From: Chloroflexota bacterium
Lineage (GTDB): Bacteria > Chloroflexota > Anaerolineae > Caldilineales > Caldilineaceae
Reading direction: 5' to 3'
Length of the DNA: 64,000 nucleotides
NCBI GenBank assembly: GCA_018969295.1
Contig: JAGWYN010000006.1
Span: 62,001-126,000, forward strand
The position numbers and the translations under genes are program-made. Numbering within the stretch: the stretch's first letter is position 1; the number at the start of each line of letters is the position of its first letter. The notes under the pieces were generated by a model, which was not told the origin of the DNA, ran no database searches, and worked only from the letters and a program-made list of their open reading frames with translations. This document shows, piece after piece, positions 37,274 to 45,575 of the stretch.

Positions 37274-38143
37274 ATGGCAAAAGCTCACGCTGGGGTGTGG
37301 TCGGGCAGGATTCACCTGCGCAGCAGGTTGCGCCGGATCGTTTTGTATAGCACTGTTTTGGTTGTCTGTTTGATGACTTTTTTTCCGATCTACTGGATGG
37401 TGGTCAGCACTCTCCAGCCCAATGAATACACCTTGCATTTTCCCCCTCCTCTTTTTCCGCAAGAGATCACCTTTGGGCAGTTTGCCGAGCTCTTTGTCGC
37501 GCACCCGGTGGCCATCTGGATTCGCAATTCGTGGGTGATTGCGCTGCTGACCATGTTGGTCTGCATGGTGCTTTCCATCATGGGGGCGTATGCGCTCTCC
37601 AGCCTGCGCTGGCCTGGCCGCAACCTGTTTGGGCTGTTTTTGCTGGTCACACAGATGCTGCCCGAGATGCTGGTGTTGATTCCCATCTACGGTATTTACC
37701 GCAGTCTTTCTCTGCTCAACAACTTGACCAGCCTGGCTCTGGTCGACGCAGCCTTTATTCTGCCGATCTGTGTCTGGATTTTGAAGGGGGTGTTCGACAC
37801 AGTGCCCCACGAGATTTTGGATGCAGCTCTGGTCGACGGCTGCAACGAACTGAGTGTGATCTGGCGAATTGTGCTGCCGCTGACCGTGCCAGGGCTGGTT
37901 GCGGTGGCTGTCGTTGCCTTTTTCTTTGCCTGGAACGAGTATCTCTATGCCAGTATTTTGTTGGGCAAAGCGGAACTGATGCCGGCGTCGGTCGGGCTTT
38001 CGACGCTGAAGGCGATCGGGCGGACGCCCATCGAACAATACATGGCAGCGGGTCTGATTTTTTCCATTTTGCCCATTCTCTTCTATCTGCTCATGCAGCG
38101 TTATATTGTGTCGGGTTTGACCGCAGGTGCGGTGAAGGGGTAG
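37274..38143 (+). CDS. Sugar ABC transporter permease (MalG/UgpE type)
   Basis: This 289-residue permease starts one base after the previous stop. Six helices are visible, beginning with VLVVCLMTFFPIYWMVVSTL. The EAA loop is DAALVDGCNELSVIWRIVLP, followed by GLVAVAVVAFFFAWNEYLYA, a typical MalG-like segment. It pairs with the preceding permease. Confidence 0.94.
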   Translation: MAKAHAGVWSGRIHLRSRLRRIVLYSTVLVVCLMTFFPIYWMVVSTLQPNEYTLHFPPPLFPQEITFGQFAELFVAHPVAIWIRNSWVIALLTMLVCMVLSIMGAYALSSLRWPGRNLFGLFLLVTQMLPEMLVLIPIYGIYRSLSLLNNLTSLALVDAAFILPICVWILKGVFDTVPHEILDAALVDGCNELSVIWRIVLPLTVPGLVAVAVVAFFFAWNEYLYASILLGKAELMPASVGLSTLKAIGRTPIEQYMAAGLIFSILPILFYLLMQRYIVSGLTAGAVKG

Positions 38144-38176
38144 GGGGCAGCTGTTCAGAGAGCGGGAGACGATGCG

Positions 38177-39397
38177 ATGACAATGAAGATCACACGGCTG
38201 GAGACGATCTGGATCGACGAACAGCCCAACACCACCTGGGTCCGCATCCACACCGACGACGGGCTGATCGGGCTGGGGGAAACGTTCTATGTCCCGCGCG
38301 CCATCAGTGCGATGGTGCACGATGTCTTTGCGGGGCTGTTGTTGGGGCGCAGCGCGTTTGACATCGAGAGCCACTGGCAGAATCTGTTCTATACGGTCAA
38401 TTTTTTTGGCTATGGGGGCAGCGAGACACGCGCCATCAGCGCTGTGGATGTTGCCTTGTGGGATCTGTTGGGCCAGTACACGGGGCAGCCCATCTACAAC
38501 CTGCTGGGCGGCCGCTGCCGGGAGTCGATCTGGGTCTACAACACCTGCGTCGGCCACGGCAAACATCAGGACTACAAGCGTTGGGCAGAAGGGCAGAGCG
38601 GCGACCTGGCCGCCGAACTGCTGGCTCAGGGGGTCCGGGCCATGAAAATTTGGCCTTTTGACCAGTTTGGTGTGCCGCTGGGTGGCCCGGTGGGGCAGCG
38701 GGCGGGGGTGGGGGCTGTCGGCCCTGTCGGCTATTGTCTGAAGCGTGAGGATCTCAAAAAGGGGCTCACGTATGTGGAAGACATTCGCAGGGCTGTGGGC
38801 GACAAGATGGAGATCTGTATCGAAGGGCATGCTCGCTGGAGTCTGACTGAGAGCATCAAAATTGCCCATGCGCTGGCGCCCTACGACATTTTTTGGTTGG
38901 AAGAGATGCTTCCGCCCGACAATGTGGAATCTTACACCCGTCTCAAGCAAGAGACTCAGATTCCGCTCTGTGTGAGTGAACGGCTGATCTCCAAATTTGG
39001 TTTCCGCGAGGTGATCGAGCAGAACGCAGCCGACATTCTCATGCCAGACATGGCCTGGTGTGGTGGCATCAGCGAAACACGCAAAATTTGTCATCTGGCG
39101 GAGACCTATCTGCTGCCAGTCACCAGCCACGACTGTATTGGGCCTGTGGCGCTCTGGTCGGCGGCGCACCTGATGCTGCATATTCCCAACGCCATGATCA
39201 TGGAGACGGTGCGCGCCTATTGCGACGGCTGGTACAACGAGGTTCTCACCGACCCCATCCCGCTGCGCGAGGGGATGCTCACGTTGGGCAGCAAGCCTGG
39301 CCTGGGCACTGCACTGCGCGAGGAGGTGCTACGCCGTTCTGATGTTCATGTGGAGTATTCCGACGAGCAGCATCGGGTGGATATGTCCAAAGGATAA
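38177..39397 (+). CDS. Enolase-superfamily sugar-acid dehydratase (mandelate racemase/galactonate dehydratase-like)
   Basis: The 406-residue protein has the N-terminal capping domain (ITRLETIWIDEQPNTTWVRI) and a TIM barrel. AISAVDVALWDLLGQYTGQP is typical. Likely metal ligands are Glu in CIEGHARWS, Glu in WLEEMLPPDN and Glu in CVSERLIS. TSHDCIGP supplies the His/Asp pair and AMKIWPFD the Lys strand. This pattern fits acid-sugar dehydratases that turn an aldonate into a 2-keto-3-deoxy sugar acid. It follows the importer genes and is the central catabolic step proposed for the island. The exact sugar cannot be read. Confidence 0.88.
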   Translation: MTMKITRLETIWIDEQPNTTWVRIHTDDGLIGLGETFYVPRAISAMVHDVFAGLLLGRSAFDIESHWQNLFYTVNFFGYGGSETRAISAVDVALWDLLGQYTGQPIYNLLGGRCRESIWVYNTCVGHGKHQDYKRWAEGQSGDLAAELLAQGVRAMKIWPFDQFGVPLGGPVGQRAGVGAVGPVGYCLKREDLKKGLTYVEDIRRAVGDKMEICIEGHARWSLTESIKIAHALAPYDIFWLEEMLPPDNVESYTRLKQETQIPLCVSERLISKFGFREVIEQNAADILMPDMAWCGGISETRKICHLAETYLLPVTSHDCIGPVALWSAAHLMLHIPNAMIMETVRAYCDGWYNEVLTDPIPLREGMLTLGSKPGLGTALREEVLRRSDVHVEYSDEQHRVDMSKG

Positions 39398-39410
39398 GAA
39401 AGGATAAGAG

Positions 39411-40232
39411 ATGGCGACCGAATCGTTGGCTGCGGAGATCGCTGCAGCAGAGGTGCAGTCCGGGAGCCTGAGGGCCTGGTGGCTGAGCGGCACTGGGTTT
39501 GTCTTCAAAACGTCTGCTGGCACGCAGCTGTACGTGGACCCTTATTTCAGCGACTGTGCAGCGCAGATTTTTGGCATCCACCGGGCTGTGCCCCCGCCCA
39601 TTCCGGTCGAAGAGGCGCAGCCCGACCTGGTAGTGGCGACCCACTGGCACGAGGATCATCTGGACCCGGAGGGGTTGCCGATTCTGGCCCGGCGCACGTC
39701 GGCGCGTTTTCTTTGTCCTCCCAGCTGTCGTTCTCGCCTGCTCGGCTGGGGGGTGGCTGGCGAGCGGGTGGCTGCGTTTGTAGAAGGCCAGCAGTACACC
39801 TTTCGCGATTTTCAGATCACGGCTCTGCCGGCACGCCATGTGGCTGGGATTCCTGGGTGGGAGGTGCCCGATGCGATTGGCCTGCTGATCGAAGCGGAGG
39901 GGCTGCGGGTCTACCATACGGGTGACACGGAGTACGACCTGCGTCTGCGCGGCCTGGCCTACGGCCAGGAAGGGCCGCTGGATGCGATGTTGGCGGTTAT
40001 CAACGGGACGGGCGGGAACATGAACGCGCACGAGGCTGCGCTGCTGGCCTGGCAGCTTCGTCCCAGCGTTTTGATTCCGATGCACCATATTTTATGGCAG
40101 GATTTCAGCGGCGGCGAGCAAGCTACGCTTGACCCTGCGTTGTTGGCTGACACCTACCGGCGTCTGGGGGGAGTGGGGCAGGTCTGTCTCCTGGCTGTCG
40201 GTGAGTCGATCACGTTGAGTCGATCACGTTGA
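39411..40232 (+). CDS. UlaG-like metallo-beta-lactamase-fold hydrolase
   Basis: The 273-residue protein has the metal-binding motif THWHEDHLDP (H-x-H-x-D-H) near residue 80, ALPARHVAG, YHTGDTEYD with the bridging Asp, and PMHHILW with the last His. These match the UlaG/COG2220 group, which includes L-ascorbate-6-phosphate lactonase. In this operon it may open a sugar lactone before dehydration. The last codons run into a 14-bp tandem repeat, and the final residues SITLSRSR come from it, so the original C-terminus may have been changed by repeat expansion. Confidence 0.87.
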   Translation: MATESLAAEIAAAEVQSGSLRAWWLSGTGFVFKTSAGTQLYVDPYFSDCAAQIFGIHRAVPPPIPVEEAQPDLVVATHWHEDHLDPEGLPILARRTSARFLCPPSCRSRLLGWGVAGERVAAFVEGQQYTFRDFQITALPARHVAGIPGWEVPDAIGLLIEAEGLRVYHTGDTEYDLRLRGLAYGQEGPLDAMLAVINGTGGNMNAHEAALLAWQLRPSVLIPMHHILWQDFSGGEQATLDPALLADTYRRLGGVGQVCLLAVGESITLSRSR

Positions 40233-40286
40233 GTCGATCACGTTGAGTCGATCACGTTGAGTCGATCACGTTGAGTCGATCACGTT
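40203..40286. repeat. Six perfect copies of a 14-bp tandem repeat
   Basis: The unit gagtcgatcacgtt begins at 40203, 40217, 40231, 40245, 40259 and 40273, with a partial seventh copy. Each unit carries CGATC and a TGA in one frame, and the UlaG-like gene stops inside the third copy. It sits just before the terminator shared by the two converging operons. Confidence 0.95.
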
Positions 40287-40303
40287 GAGTCGCAGCGTGA
40301 GGG

Positions 40304-40347
40304 GAGGTGTGCCGCTCTGAGCCGTCTTTTTGCGTGCGGCACACCTC
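40304..40347. terminator. Bidirectional terminator between the two converging halves of the island
   Basis: GAGGTGTGCCGC (40304-40315) and GCGGCACACCTC (40336-40347) form a perfect 12-bp stem around a 20-base loop that contains CTTTTT. It lies between the stops of the UlaG-like gene and the aldolase gene. Confidence 0.65.
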
Positions 40348-40358
40348 GGTGGTACGTC

Positions 40359-41108
40359 TCAGCGCCCCTGGCTGATCTCTTCGACAATCTGTCGCATGCC
40401 CTGTTCGATCAGATGGGTGTCTGCGCTGACGGTGACAAAGCGGTAGCCTTCGTCGATCCAGAAACGGGCGAGTGTGGTGGTGCCGGCGAAGAGGCCAGGA
40501 ACCTTGCCGGTGGTGTGGCAGGCCTGCAAAACCTGGCGGATCGCGGCGGTATGAGCGGGGGAGCCGGCGGCCACGCCCAGAGAAAGGGCCAGGTCAAAAG
40601 GGCCGACCAGACAGCCGTCGACCCCTTCGACGGCCAGGATGGCCTCGGCGTTGGCGACAGCTGCTGCTGTTTCGATTTGAACCGCCAAAAAAAGCTCTTG
40701 ATTGGCCCAGGTGTGGTAGTCGTTTCCCAGATGAGCCGAGAGGTTGTCGGCCCCAGAACGTCCCCCTTGGGGGGGGTAGCGCATGGCCTCGGCGGCAGTG
40801 CGAGCTTCAGCGGCAGAATTCACCATCGGGATCACGACGCCCAGCGCCCCGGAGTCGAGGGCTCGGCCGATCAGCCCGTAGTCGTTGGCGCGCACGCGGA
40901 CGACGGGCACCACCTGCTGCAGGTAGACGGCCCGGATGGCTTCGGCTCGGCTGGCATCCTCCCATTCTCCATGTTGGCTGTCGAGCACGACATAGTCACA
41001 CCCGCTGCGGGCCAGCATGGCGGCTGCCAACGAAGAGCGGACAGCAGAGAAGACCCCGATCGCCGGCTGGCCGGCCTGTAATTTTTGTTTGAACGAGTTG
41101 AAGCGCAT
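40359..41108 (-). CDS. HpcH/HpaI-family class II aldolase
   Basis: This 249-residue protein shows KQKLQAGQPAIGVFSAVRSS, VVLDSQHGEWED with the substrate-side Asp/His, VRVRANDYG with the catalytic Arg, VQIETAAAVANAEAI with the metal-binding Glu, and VGPFDLALSLG with the metal-binding Asp. Family members cleave 2-keto-3-deoxy sugar acids or 4-hydroxy-2-ketoacids into pyruvate and an aldehyde (for example KDR aldolase YfaU). As the last gene of the minus operon it would give pyruvate for the E1-E2 complex of the opposite operon. Confidence 0.92.
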   Translation of the reverse strand: MRFNSFKQKLQAGQPAIGVFSAVRSSLAAAMLARSGCDYVVLDSQHGEWEDASRAEAIRAVYLQQVVPVVRVRANDYGLIGRALDSGALGVVIPMVNSAAEARTAAEAMRYPPQGGRSGADNLSAHLGNDYHTWANQELFLAVQIETAAAVANAEAILAVEGVDGCLVGPFDLALSLGVAAGSPAHTAAIRQVLQACHTTGKVPGLFAGTTTLARFWIDEGYRFVTVSADTHLIEQGMRQIVEEISQGR

Positions 41109-41133
41109 GGTGTTTCCTTTTTACCAGCCCAGT

Positions 41134-42123
41134 TTACCAGCCGAGGGCTTTGCGGTTGACGATCGAACGCGGCAGGGTACCGGCCAGCACATCTACGACA
41201 TTTTGTGCGGTATCGCGACGCAGTTGGAGGATGGACTCGACCGAGCCGCTGGAGGTGTGGGGGGTGATGAGGATGTTGTTCAGCCGGAGCAGCGGGTCGT
41301 CTGGGGCAGGGGGTTCCCGTTCGAGCACATCCACGGCTGCTGCCAGGATAGTCTGGTTGGCCAAGGCTTGGTAGAGGTCTGCCTGGACGACGATCGGCCC
41401 GCGCGCCATGTTGATCAGACAGGCTGAGGGTTTCATCAGCGCCAGCTGGGCTGCACCGATCAGCCCGCGGGTCTCCTCGTTGAGGGGGCAGTGGATCGAA
41501 ACAAAATCTGCTCTGCGCAGCAATGTTTCCAGCGAGACCGCTTCGACTCCCAGCGCCTTCATCTGTTCGGGTGGCAGATAGGGGTCGAAGCCGAGGAGGT
41601 AGAGGCCCAGCCCTGCGGCTTTGTGGGCCACGGCCCGCCCGATATTTCCCAGCCCGATGATGCCGACCGACTGGCCGCGCAGCCTGGGGGGGGGCCAGCT
41701 GGGGAGGGGCTGTGTCGTTCCCCAGCTGCCCGAACGCACATAGCGATCCAGAAGAAAATGGCGTCGGCCCAGGTCGAAGAGAAAAGCGATGGTGGAGTCG
41801 CTGACCTCTTCGATGCAGTAGTCGGGCACATTGGCGACGGCGATCCCGTGCTCGCCTGCGGCCTGCAGATCGACCATATCCACGCCGATCCCATAGCGCG
41901 AGATGATCTTGCAGCGGGTCATCGCCTCGATCACCTTGCGGTTGATCGAGGCCCACTGCACGATCAGCCCATCGGCGTCGGCCACATGGGGGATCAAGGC
42001 CTCTGGGTCTTTTGTCTGAAGGCGGACAAAGTCAATCTCCAGCCCAGAGTCCAGGAGCACTGCGGCCTCTGGGCTGTGGTCTGGATCGCTGAAATCGGTC
42101 AGGACAACTTTGAATGATGGCAT
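41134..42123 (-). CDS. D-2-hydroxyacid dehydrogenase (CtBP-like), second copy
   Basis: ATG 42123 (MPSFKVVLTDFSDPDHS) is chosen because AGAGGAG lies eight bases upstream; an earlier ATG at 42141 would place this site inside the gene. The 329-residue protein shows ISRYGIGVDMVDL, the NAD-binding VGIIGLGNIGRAVA, NMARGPIVVQ with Arg, DVLEREPP with Glu and ITPHTSSGS with His. It belongs to the same family as the gene at 27438 and probably acts on a related hydroxyacid or oxoacid of the same pathway. Confidence 0.92.
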   Translation of the reverse strand: MPSFKVVLTDFSDPDHSPEAAVLLDSGLEIDFVRLQTKDPEALIPHVADADGLIVQWASINRKVIEAMTRCKIISRYGIGVDMVDLQAAGEHGIAVANVPDYCIEEVSDSTIAFLFDLGRRHFLLDRYVRSGSWGTTQPLPSWPPPRLRGQSVGIIGLGNIGRAVAHKAAGLGLYLLGFDPYLPPEQMKALGVEAVSLETLLRRADFVSIHCPLNEETRGLIGAAQLALMKPSACLINMARGPIVVQADLYQALANQTILAAAVDVLEREPPAPDDPLLRLNNILITPHTSSGSVESILQLRRDTAQNVVDVLAGTLPRSIVNRKALGW

Positions 42124-42171
42124 GGTCAGCGCTCCTCTCATACAATCAGTTTAGCAGAAATTGGATTCACT

Positions 42172-42975
42172 TCAAGCTTCCTGTCGTCCGATCGTGGCAT
42201 TGGCGCCCATGGCCAGATTTCCCCCATCCAGGCCGATCACTGCGCCGGTGGTGAAGGCAGAGGCATCCGAGGCCAGAAAGATCACGAGTCCTTTGATATC
42301 GTCTGGGATGCCCAGTCGGCCCATCGGGATGCCGCGCAAGAAGCGTTCGCGCAGCCCGGGGGTCTTTTCCATGCGCAGGTCAAAGGCGGGGTTGGTGATC
42401 TGTGCAGGTGCGATGGCATTGACGCGCACCCCTCGGTCGGCCCATTCCAGGCTGAGTTCGCGAGTCATCTGGGCGACGCCGGCCTGGGCGATGCTGTAGG
42501 CAAAGTTGCCGCGGCCCAGGGTGCGCACGCCACCGATCGAGGACATGTTGAGGATGCTGCCTTTGCCGCGAGCCAGCATACGGCGACCTGCTTCCTGGCA
42601 GGAGATAAATTTGCTGACCAGCGTCGACTGCAGCATCTGCATCAAATGTTCTACCGAGATCTCCTCGGGGTGGCCCAGCACATTGCCGCCTGGAATATTC
42701 ACGGCCACGTCAATCTGGCCGAATGTTTGATCGAGCTGTGTGTACATGGCTCGAATCTGTGTTTCGTCCCAGACATCGCAGACCACAGGCAGGACGTGTC
42801 GGCCTTGTTGGCGAATGAGTGCAGCCGTCTCGTGCAGGCCGGGCTCGTTGATGTCGGCGATCAGCAGGTCTGCGCCGATTTCAGCCAGGGCCACTGCGGC
42901 TGCGCGGCCCATATTCTGGGCGGCACCTGTGACCAGCGCCACGCGGCCGGTCAGGTCAAAGAGTGGGTGAACCAT
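42172..42975 (-). CDS. Short-chain dehydrogenase/reductase with catalytic Lys replaced by Gln
   Basis: This is a 267-residue SDR. VTGAAQNMGRAAA is the nucleotide motif, AVNIPGGN replaces NNAG, and LNMSSIGGV holds the Ser. The catalytic YxxxK reads YSIAQ, so Lys is Gln (codon CAG; a single base change from AAG). The nearest relative in the window is the SDR at 33918, which keeps YSVAK. Lys normally lowers the Tyr pKa and binds the nicotinamide ribose, so activity may be weak, altered or lost. The gene is otherwise intact and sits in the middle of the operon. Confidence 0.88.
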   Translation of the reverse strand: MVHPLFDLTGRVALVTGAAQNMGRAAAVALAEIGADLLIADINEPGLHETAALIRQQGRHVLPVVCDVWDETQIRAMYTQLDQTFGQIDVAVNIPGGNVLGHPEEISVEHLMQMLQSTLVSKFISCQEAGRRMLARGKGSILNMSSIGGVRTLGRGNFAYSIAQAGVAQMTRELSLEWADRGVRVNAIAPAQITNPAFDLRMEKTPGLRERFLRGIPMGRLGIPDDIKGLVIFLASDASAFTTGAVIGLDGGNLAMGANATIGRQEA

Positions 42976-42990
42976 AAATCCTCTGATGTT

Positions 42991-44070
42991 CTAGCGGGTG
43001 AAAAGTTGTTCAGGATCCAGACCGACATCTTCGGCTGTGCCGCGCAGGCTGACGACGACGTCTGGCGGCAGCAGGATTCCATTGGCCAGCGCTTGTTCCT
43101 GTCGTTCGAGTTCGATTTCGCCGGGCAGGTAGATGCGTTCTGCGTCTTTGGCGAGGGGTGCGGATTTGATTTCCTGGATCATGTGATCCATGCGTGTTTT
43201 GAACTGGCCGATCGGCATGATCTGGCCGATATCGATGGCGATGAAGGCATGGCCTTCGTTGGTGGGGGTGGGCAGGTCGAGGACCCAGCTGCTCACCTCG
43301 CTCAGGATACCTGCCCCTGTCAGCACGGCGGTCAGAATTTCGACCATGACGGCCAGTCCGTAGCCTTTGTGGCCGGCCATAGGGACTTGGACGGTTTTTT
43401 CGGGAAACTGGCTGTAATCGCGGGTGGGCAGCCCTTCTTCGTCGACCAGCCAGGTTTCGGGGATAGGTTGGCCGAGGGTTTTGGCGGCATAGATTTTGGT
43501 TGCGGCCACGGCGCTGGTGGCGATGTCCAGGAAGACCGGTTTTTCTGTGCCGGCGGGGGCTGCATAGGCGATGGGGTTGGTGCCCAGCACCCTGCCTTTG
43601 GCCCCTGGCACGGCCATACAGGGGTCGACGTTGCACATGGACATTCCAAACATATCCTGGCGTGCGGCCAGGTTGGCGTAGAAGCCGGCGGCGCCGTAGT
43701 GGCTGCTCTGTTTGACCCCTACAAAGCCGATCCCGCTTGCTTTGGCCTTGTGCATCGCCAGTTCCATCGAACGGTACGAGACGGCGGTGGGCATGGCGTC
43801 GTGGGCGTCGACCAGAGCCCAGGCGGGCCCTTGGGCGGCCACGGTTTCGTGGGCGTCGGCCCGGATGCGGCCGGAGCGGACATTTTTGAGCAGCCCGCGC
43901 AGCTGTCGGGTGCCGTGGGTAAAGGTGCCCAGGGTGTCTGTGGCGACCAGGACTTCGGCGGTCAGCCGGGCATCTTCTGCGTTGAGCCCGCTCAGACGCA
44001 TGGCTTCGAGGCAGAAGCGGGTCAGCTCTTGTGGTGTGACCCGGGCGCCGATCAGCGGTGGTGTGTTCAC
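42991..44070 (-). CDS. Malate/L-lactate dehydrogenase family (Ldh2) oxidoreductase
   Basis: The GTG at 44070 is proposed as start, because AGGAG (minus-strand reading of 44080-44076) lies five bases upstream; ATGs at 44100 and 44088 would include that site. The 359-residue protein shows TDTLGTFTHGTRQL, KQSSHYGAAGFYANLA, NVDPCMAVPGAKGRVLGTNP and MAGHKGYGLAVMVEIL, all typical of the Ldh2/sulfolactate/ureidoglycolate dehydrogenase fold. It oxidises a 2-hydroxyacid with NAD(P). In the island it could handle L-lactate or an aldonate-derived hydroxyacid. Confidence 0.92.
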   Translation of the reverse strand: MNTPPLIGARVTPQELTRFCLEAMRLSGLNAEDARLTAEVLVATDTLGTFTHGTRQLRGLLKNVRSGRIRADAHETVAAQGPAWALVDAHDAMPTAVSYRSMELAMHKAKASGIGFVGVKQSSHYGAAGFYANLAARQDMFGMSMCNVDPCMAVPGAKGRVLGTNPIAYAAPAGTEKPVFLDIATSAVAATKIYAAKTLGQPIPETWLVDEEGLPTRDYSQFPEKTVQVPMAGHKGYGLAVMVEILTAVLTGAGILSEVSSWVLDLPTPTNEGHAFIAIDIGQIMPIGQFKTRMDHMIQEIKSAPLAKDAERIYLPGEIELERQEQALANGILLPPDVVVSLRGTAEDVGLDPEQLFTR

Positions 44071-44110
44071 AAATTCTCCTCTCTTCATGGGGCGGTGCAA
44101 AAAAATGGGG

Positions 44111-44896
44111 CTACCAGAGGGTGGTTCCTCCGTCCATCACCACCACGCTGCCGGTCATAAACGAGGAGGCAGGCGATGCCAGATAGACGACCAGCCCTTT
44201 GATCTCCTCTTCTTCGCCGTAGCGTTTCATGGGGGTGTTGGCAAGAATGCGTGCGACGATCTCTGGGTTTTGGCGGCTGGCGGCGGTCTGGGCGGTGAGC
44301 ATGGTGCCAGGGGCAATTGCGTTGACGCGGATGTTGTAGGGGGCCCAGTCGGTCGCCATGCCCCGTGTCAACTGGGCCACACCGGCTTTGGCGACGCAGT
44401 AGGGCACGTTGTGGCGGGGCGTGATGTTGCTGATCACCAAGGCATTGATCGAGGCCAGGTTGATAATGACTCCGCCTTGTCCGCGGTCGATCATGTGGCG
44501 GGCCACCCGCTTGCCGAAGTAGAACATCGACGAGAGATTTGTGTCGAGCATACGCTGCCAGGCGTCGTCGGGCTCCTCTTCCAGCGCCAGCCCATCGGAG
44601 GGCATCCCAGCGTTGTTGACCAGGATATCGATCTTGCCGAGATCGGCCACGACCTGGTGGACGAACGCTTCGATCGCTGGCGGGTGGGTCACATCGACCT
44701 GGCCGAAGCAGCTGCGTCGGCCAAGGGCGGCCAGTTCGGCGGCCACAGCGTGGCCTTCTGTGGGGAGCCGGTCGCAGAGGGCCACGTCGGCACCGGCTTC
44801 GGCGAGAGCCAGCGCCATCTGTCGTCCAAGCCCGCGTGCGCCGCCGGTGACGAGTGCTGTCTGGCCAGAGAGTTTGAAAAGATCCAGCACGTTCAT
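44111..44896 (-). CDS. Short-chain dehydrogenase, gluconate 5-dehydrogenase-like
   Basis: The 261-residue SDR is canonical: VTGGARGLGRQMA, VNNAGMPSDG, the Ser in NLASINAL, YCVAKAGVAQLTRGMA, and VMDGGTTLW at the end. The N-terminal LDLFKLSGQTALVTGGARGL is typical of gluconate 5-dehydrogenase-like and 2-deoxy-gluconate dehydrogenase-like enzymes. Its first four bases overlap the stop of the upstream transaldolase gene (ATGA). It probably oxidises a sugar acid or keto-deoxy sugar acid. Confidence 0.92.
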   Translation of the reverse strand: MNVLDLFKLSGQTALVTGGARGLGRQMALALAEAGADVALCDRLPTEGHAVAAELAALGRRSCFGQVDVTHPPAIEAFVHQVVADLGKIDILVNNAGMPSDGLALEEEPDDAWQRMLDTNLSSMFYFGKRVARHMIDRGQGGVIINLASINALVISNITPRHNVPYCVAKAGVAQLTRGMATDWAPYNIRVNAIAPGTMLTAQTAASRQNPEIVARILANTPMKRYGEEEEIKGLVVYLASPASSFMTGSVVVMDGGTTLW

Positions 44897-45567
44897 GGCA
44901 GCTCTGGCCAGCTCTCTTCACCGAACGTCCCCTGCCAGCTTTTCAAAAAGCCGTTCATGCGCTGTTCGGTGAAGGGATGTTCGTAGAGCAGGCGCATGAA
45001 CTCCATGCGCAGGGTGCAGAGATCTGCGCCGGCGAGGGCGATCTCGCCGAACAGCCGTGGATAGCGGCCGCAGGCCAGGATTTTGGTGGTAAAGCCGTAG
45101 CGGGTGTAGATCTGGCGGATGGGGCTGATCAGGTCGTGGGGGACATCTTCGGCCTGGTCCAGCGGGCCGTTGAAGATGGCAGCGATATCGGCGCCGGCTT
45201 TGGCGGCCAGGTAGGCCTGGGCGAGCGAGGCGATGGCGGTGACGGCCAGACGCAGCGCGGGGAGTTCGGTTTTGAGCTGCTGCAGGGCTTGCAGTCCGGC
45301 GATGCTGGCGGGCAGCTTGACGATGATGCGCGGGGAACGGGCGTGCAGCCAGCGGGCCTGGCGCACCATCGGTTCGGGCGTATGCCAGCCGACCACCTGC
45401 ACCAGGAGGGGGCCTGGAGAGGCGTCCAGGAGGGCGTCCAGGGTTTTTTCTGGGTGGGGGCCGGCGGCGGCAATCAGGCTGGGGTTGGTGGTGACCCCGG
45501 CCAACAGGCCCCAACTGTGGGCTTCCAGGATTTCTTTAGGGTTTGAGCTGTCAAGAAATAGGTCCAT
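44893..45567 (-). CDS. Transaldolase, fructose-6-phosphate aldolase type
   Basis: ATG 45567 (MDLFLDSSNPKEIL) has GAGGA five bases upstream; an ATG at 45579 that overlaps the previous stop is the alternative. The 224-residue protein matches the short transaldolase/FSA group: GLLAGVTTNPSL at the N-terminus, IIVKLPAS with the Schiff-base Lys near residue 87, VTAIASLAQAYLAAKAGAD, and TKILACGRY. It would form or cleave C-C bonds between dihydroxyacetone-like and aldehyde units, and is placed between uxaE and SDR genes of the sugar-acid operon. Confidence 0.9.
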   Translation of the reverse strand: MDLFLDSSNPKEILEAHSWGLLAGVTTNPSLIAAAGPHPEKTLDALLDASPGPLLVQVVGWHTPEPMVRQARWLHARSPRIIVKLPASIAGLQALQQLKTELPALRLAVTAIASLAQAYLAAKAGADIAAIFNGPLDQAEDVPHDLISPIRQIYTRYGFTTKILACGRYPRLFGEIALAGADLCTLRMEFMRLLYEHPFTEQRMNGFLKSWQGTFGEESWPELP

Positions 45568-45575
45568 AATTTTCC

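Noticed and set aside
37073..39181. A 702-residue minus-strand frame opposite the permease and dehydratase
   Set aside because: His/Gln-rich shadow with no motif; the plus-strand genes show full family signatures.
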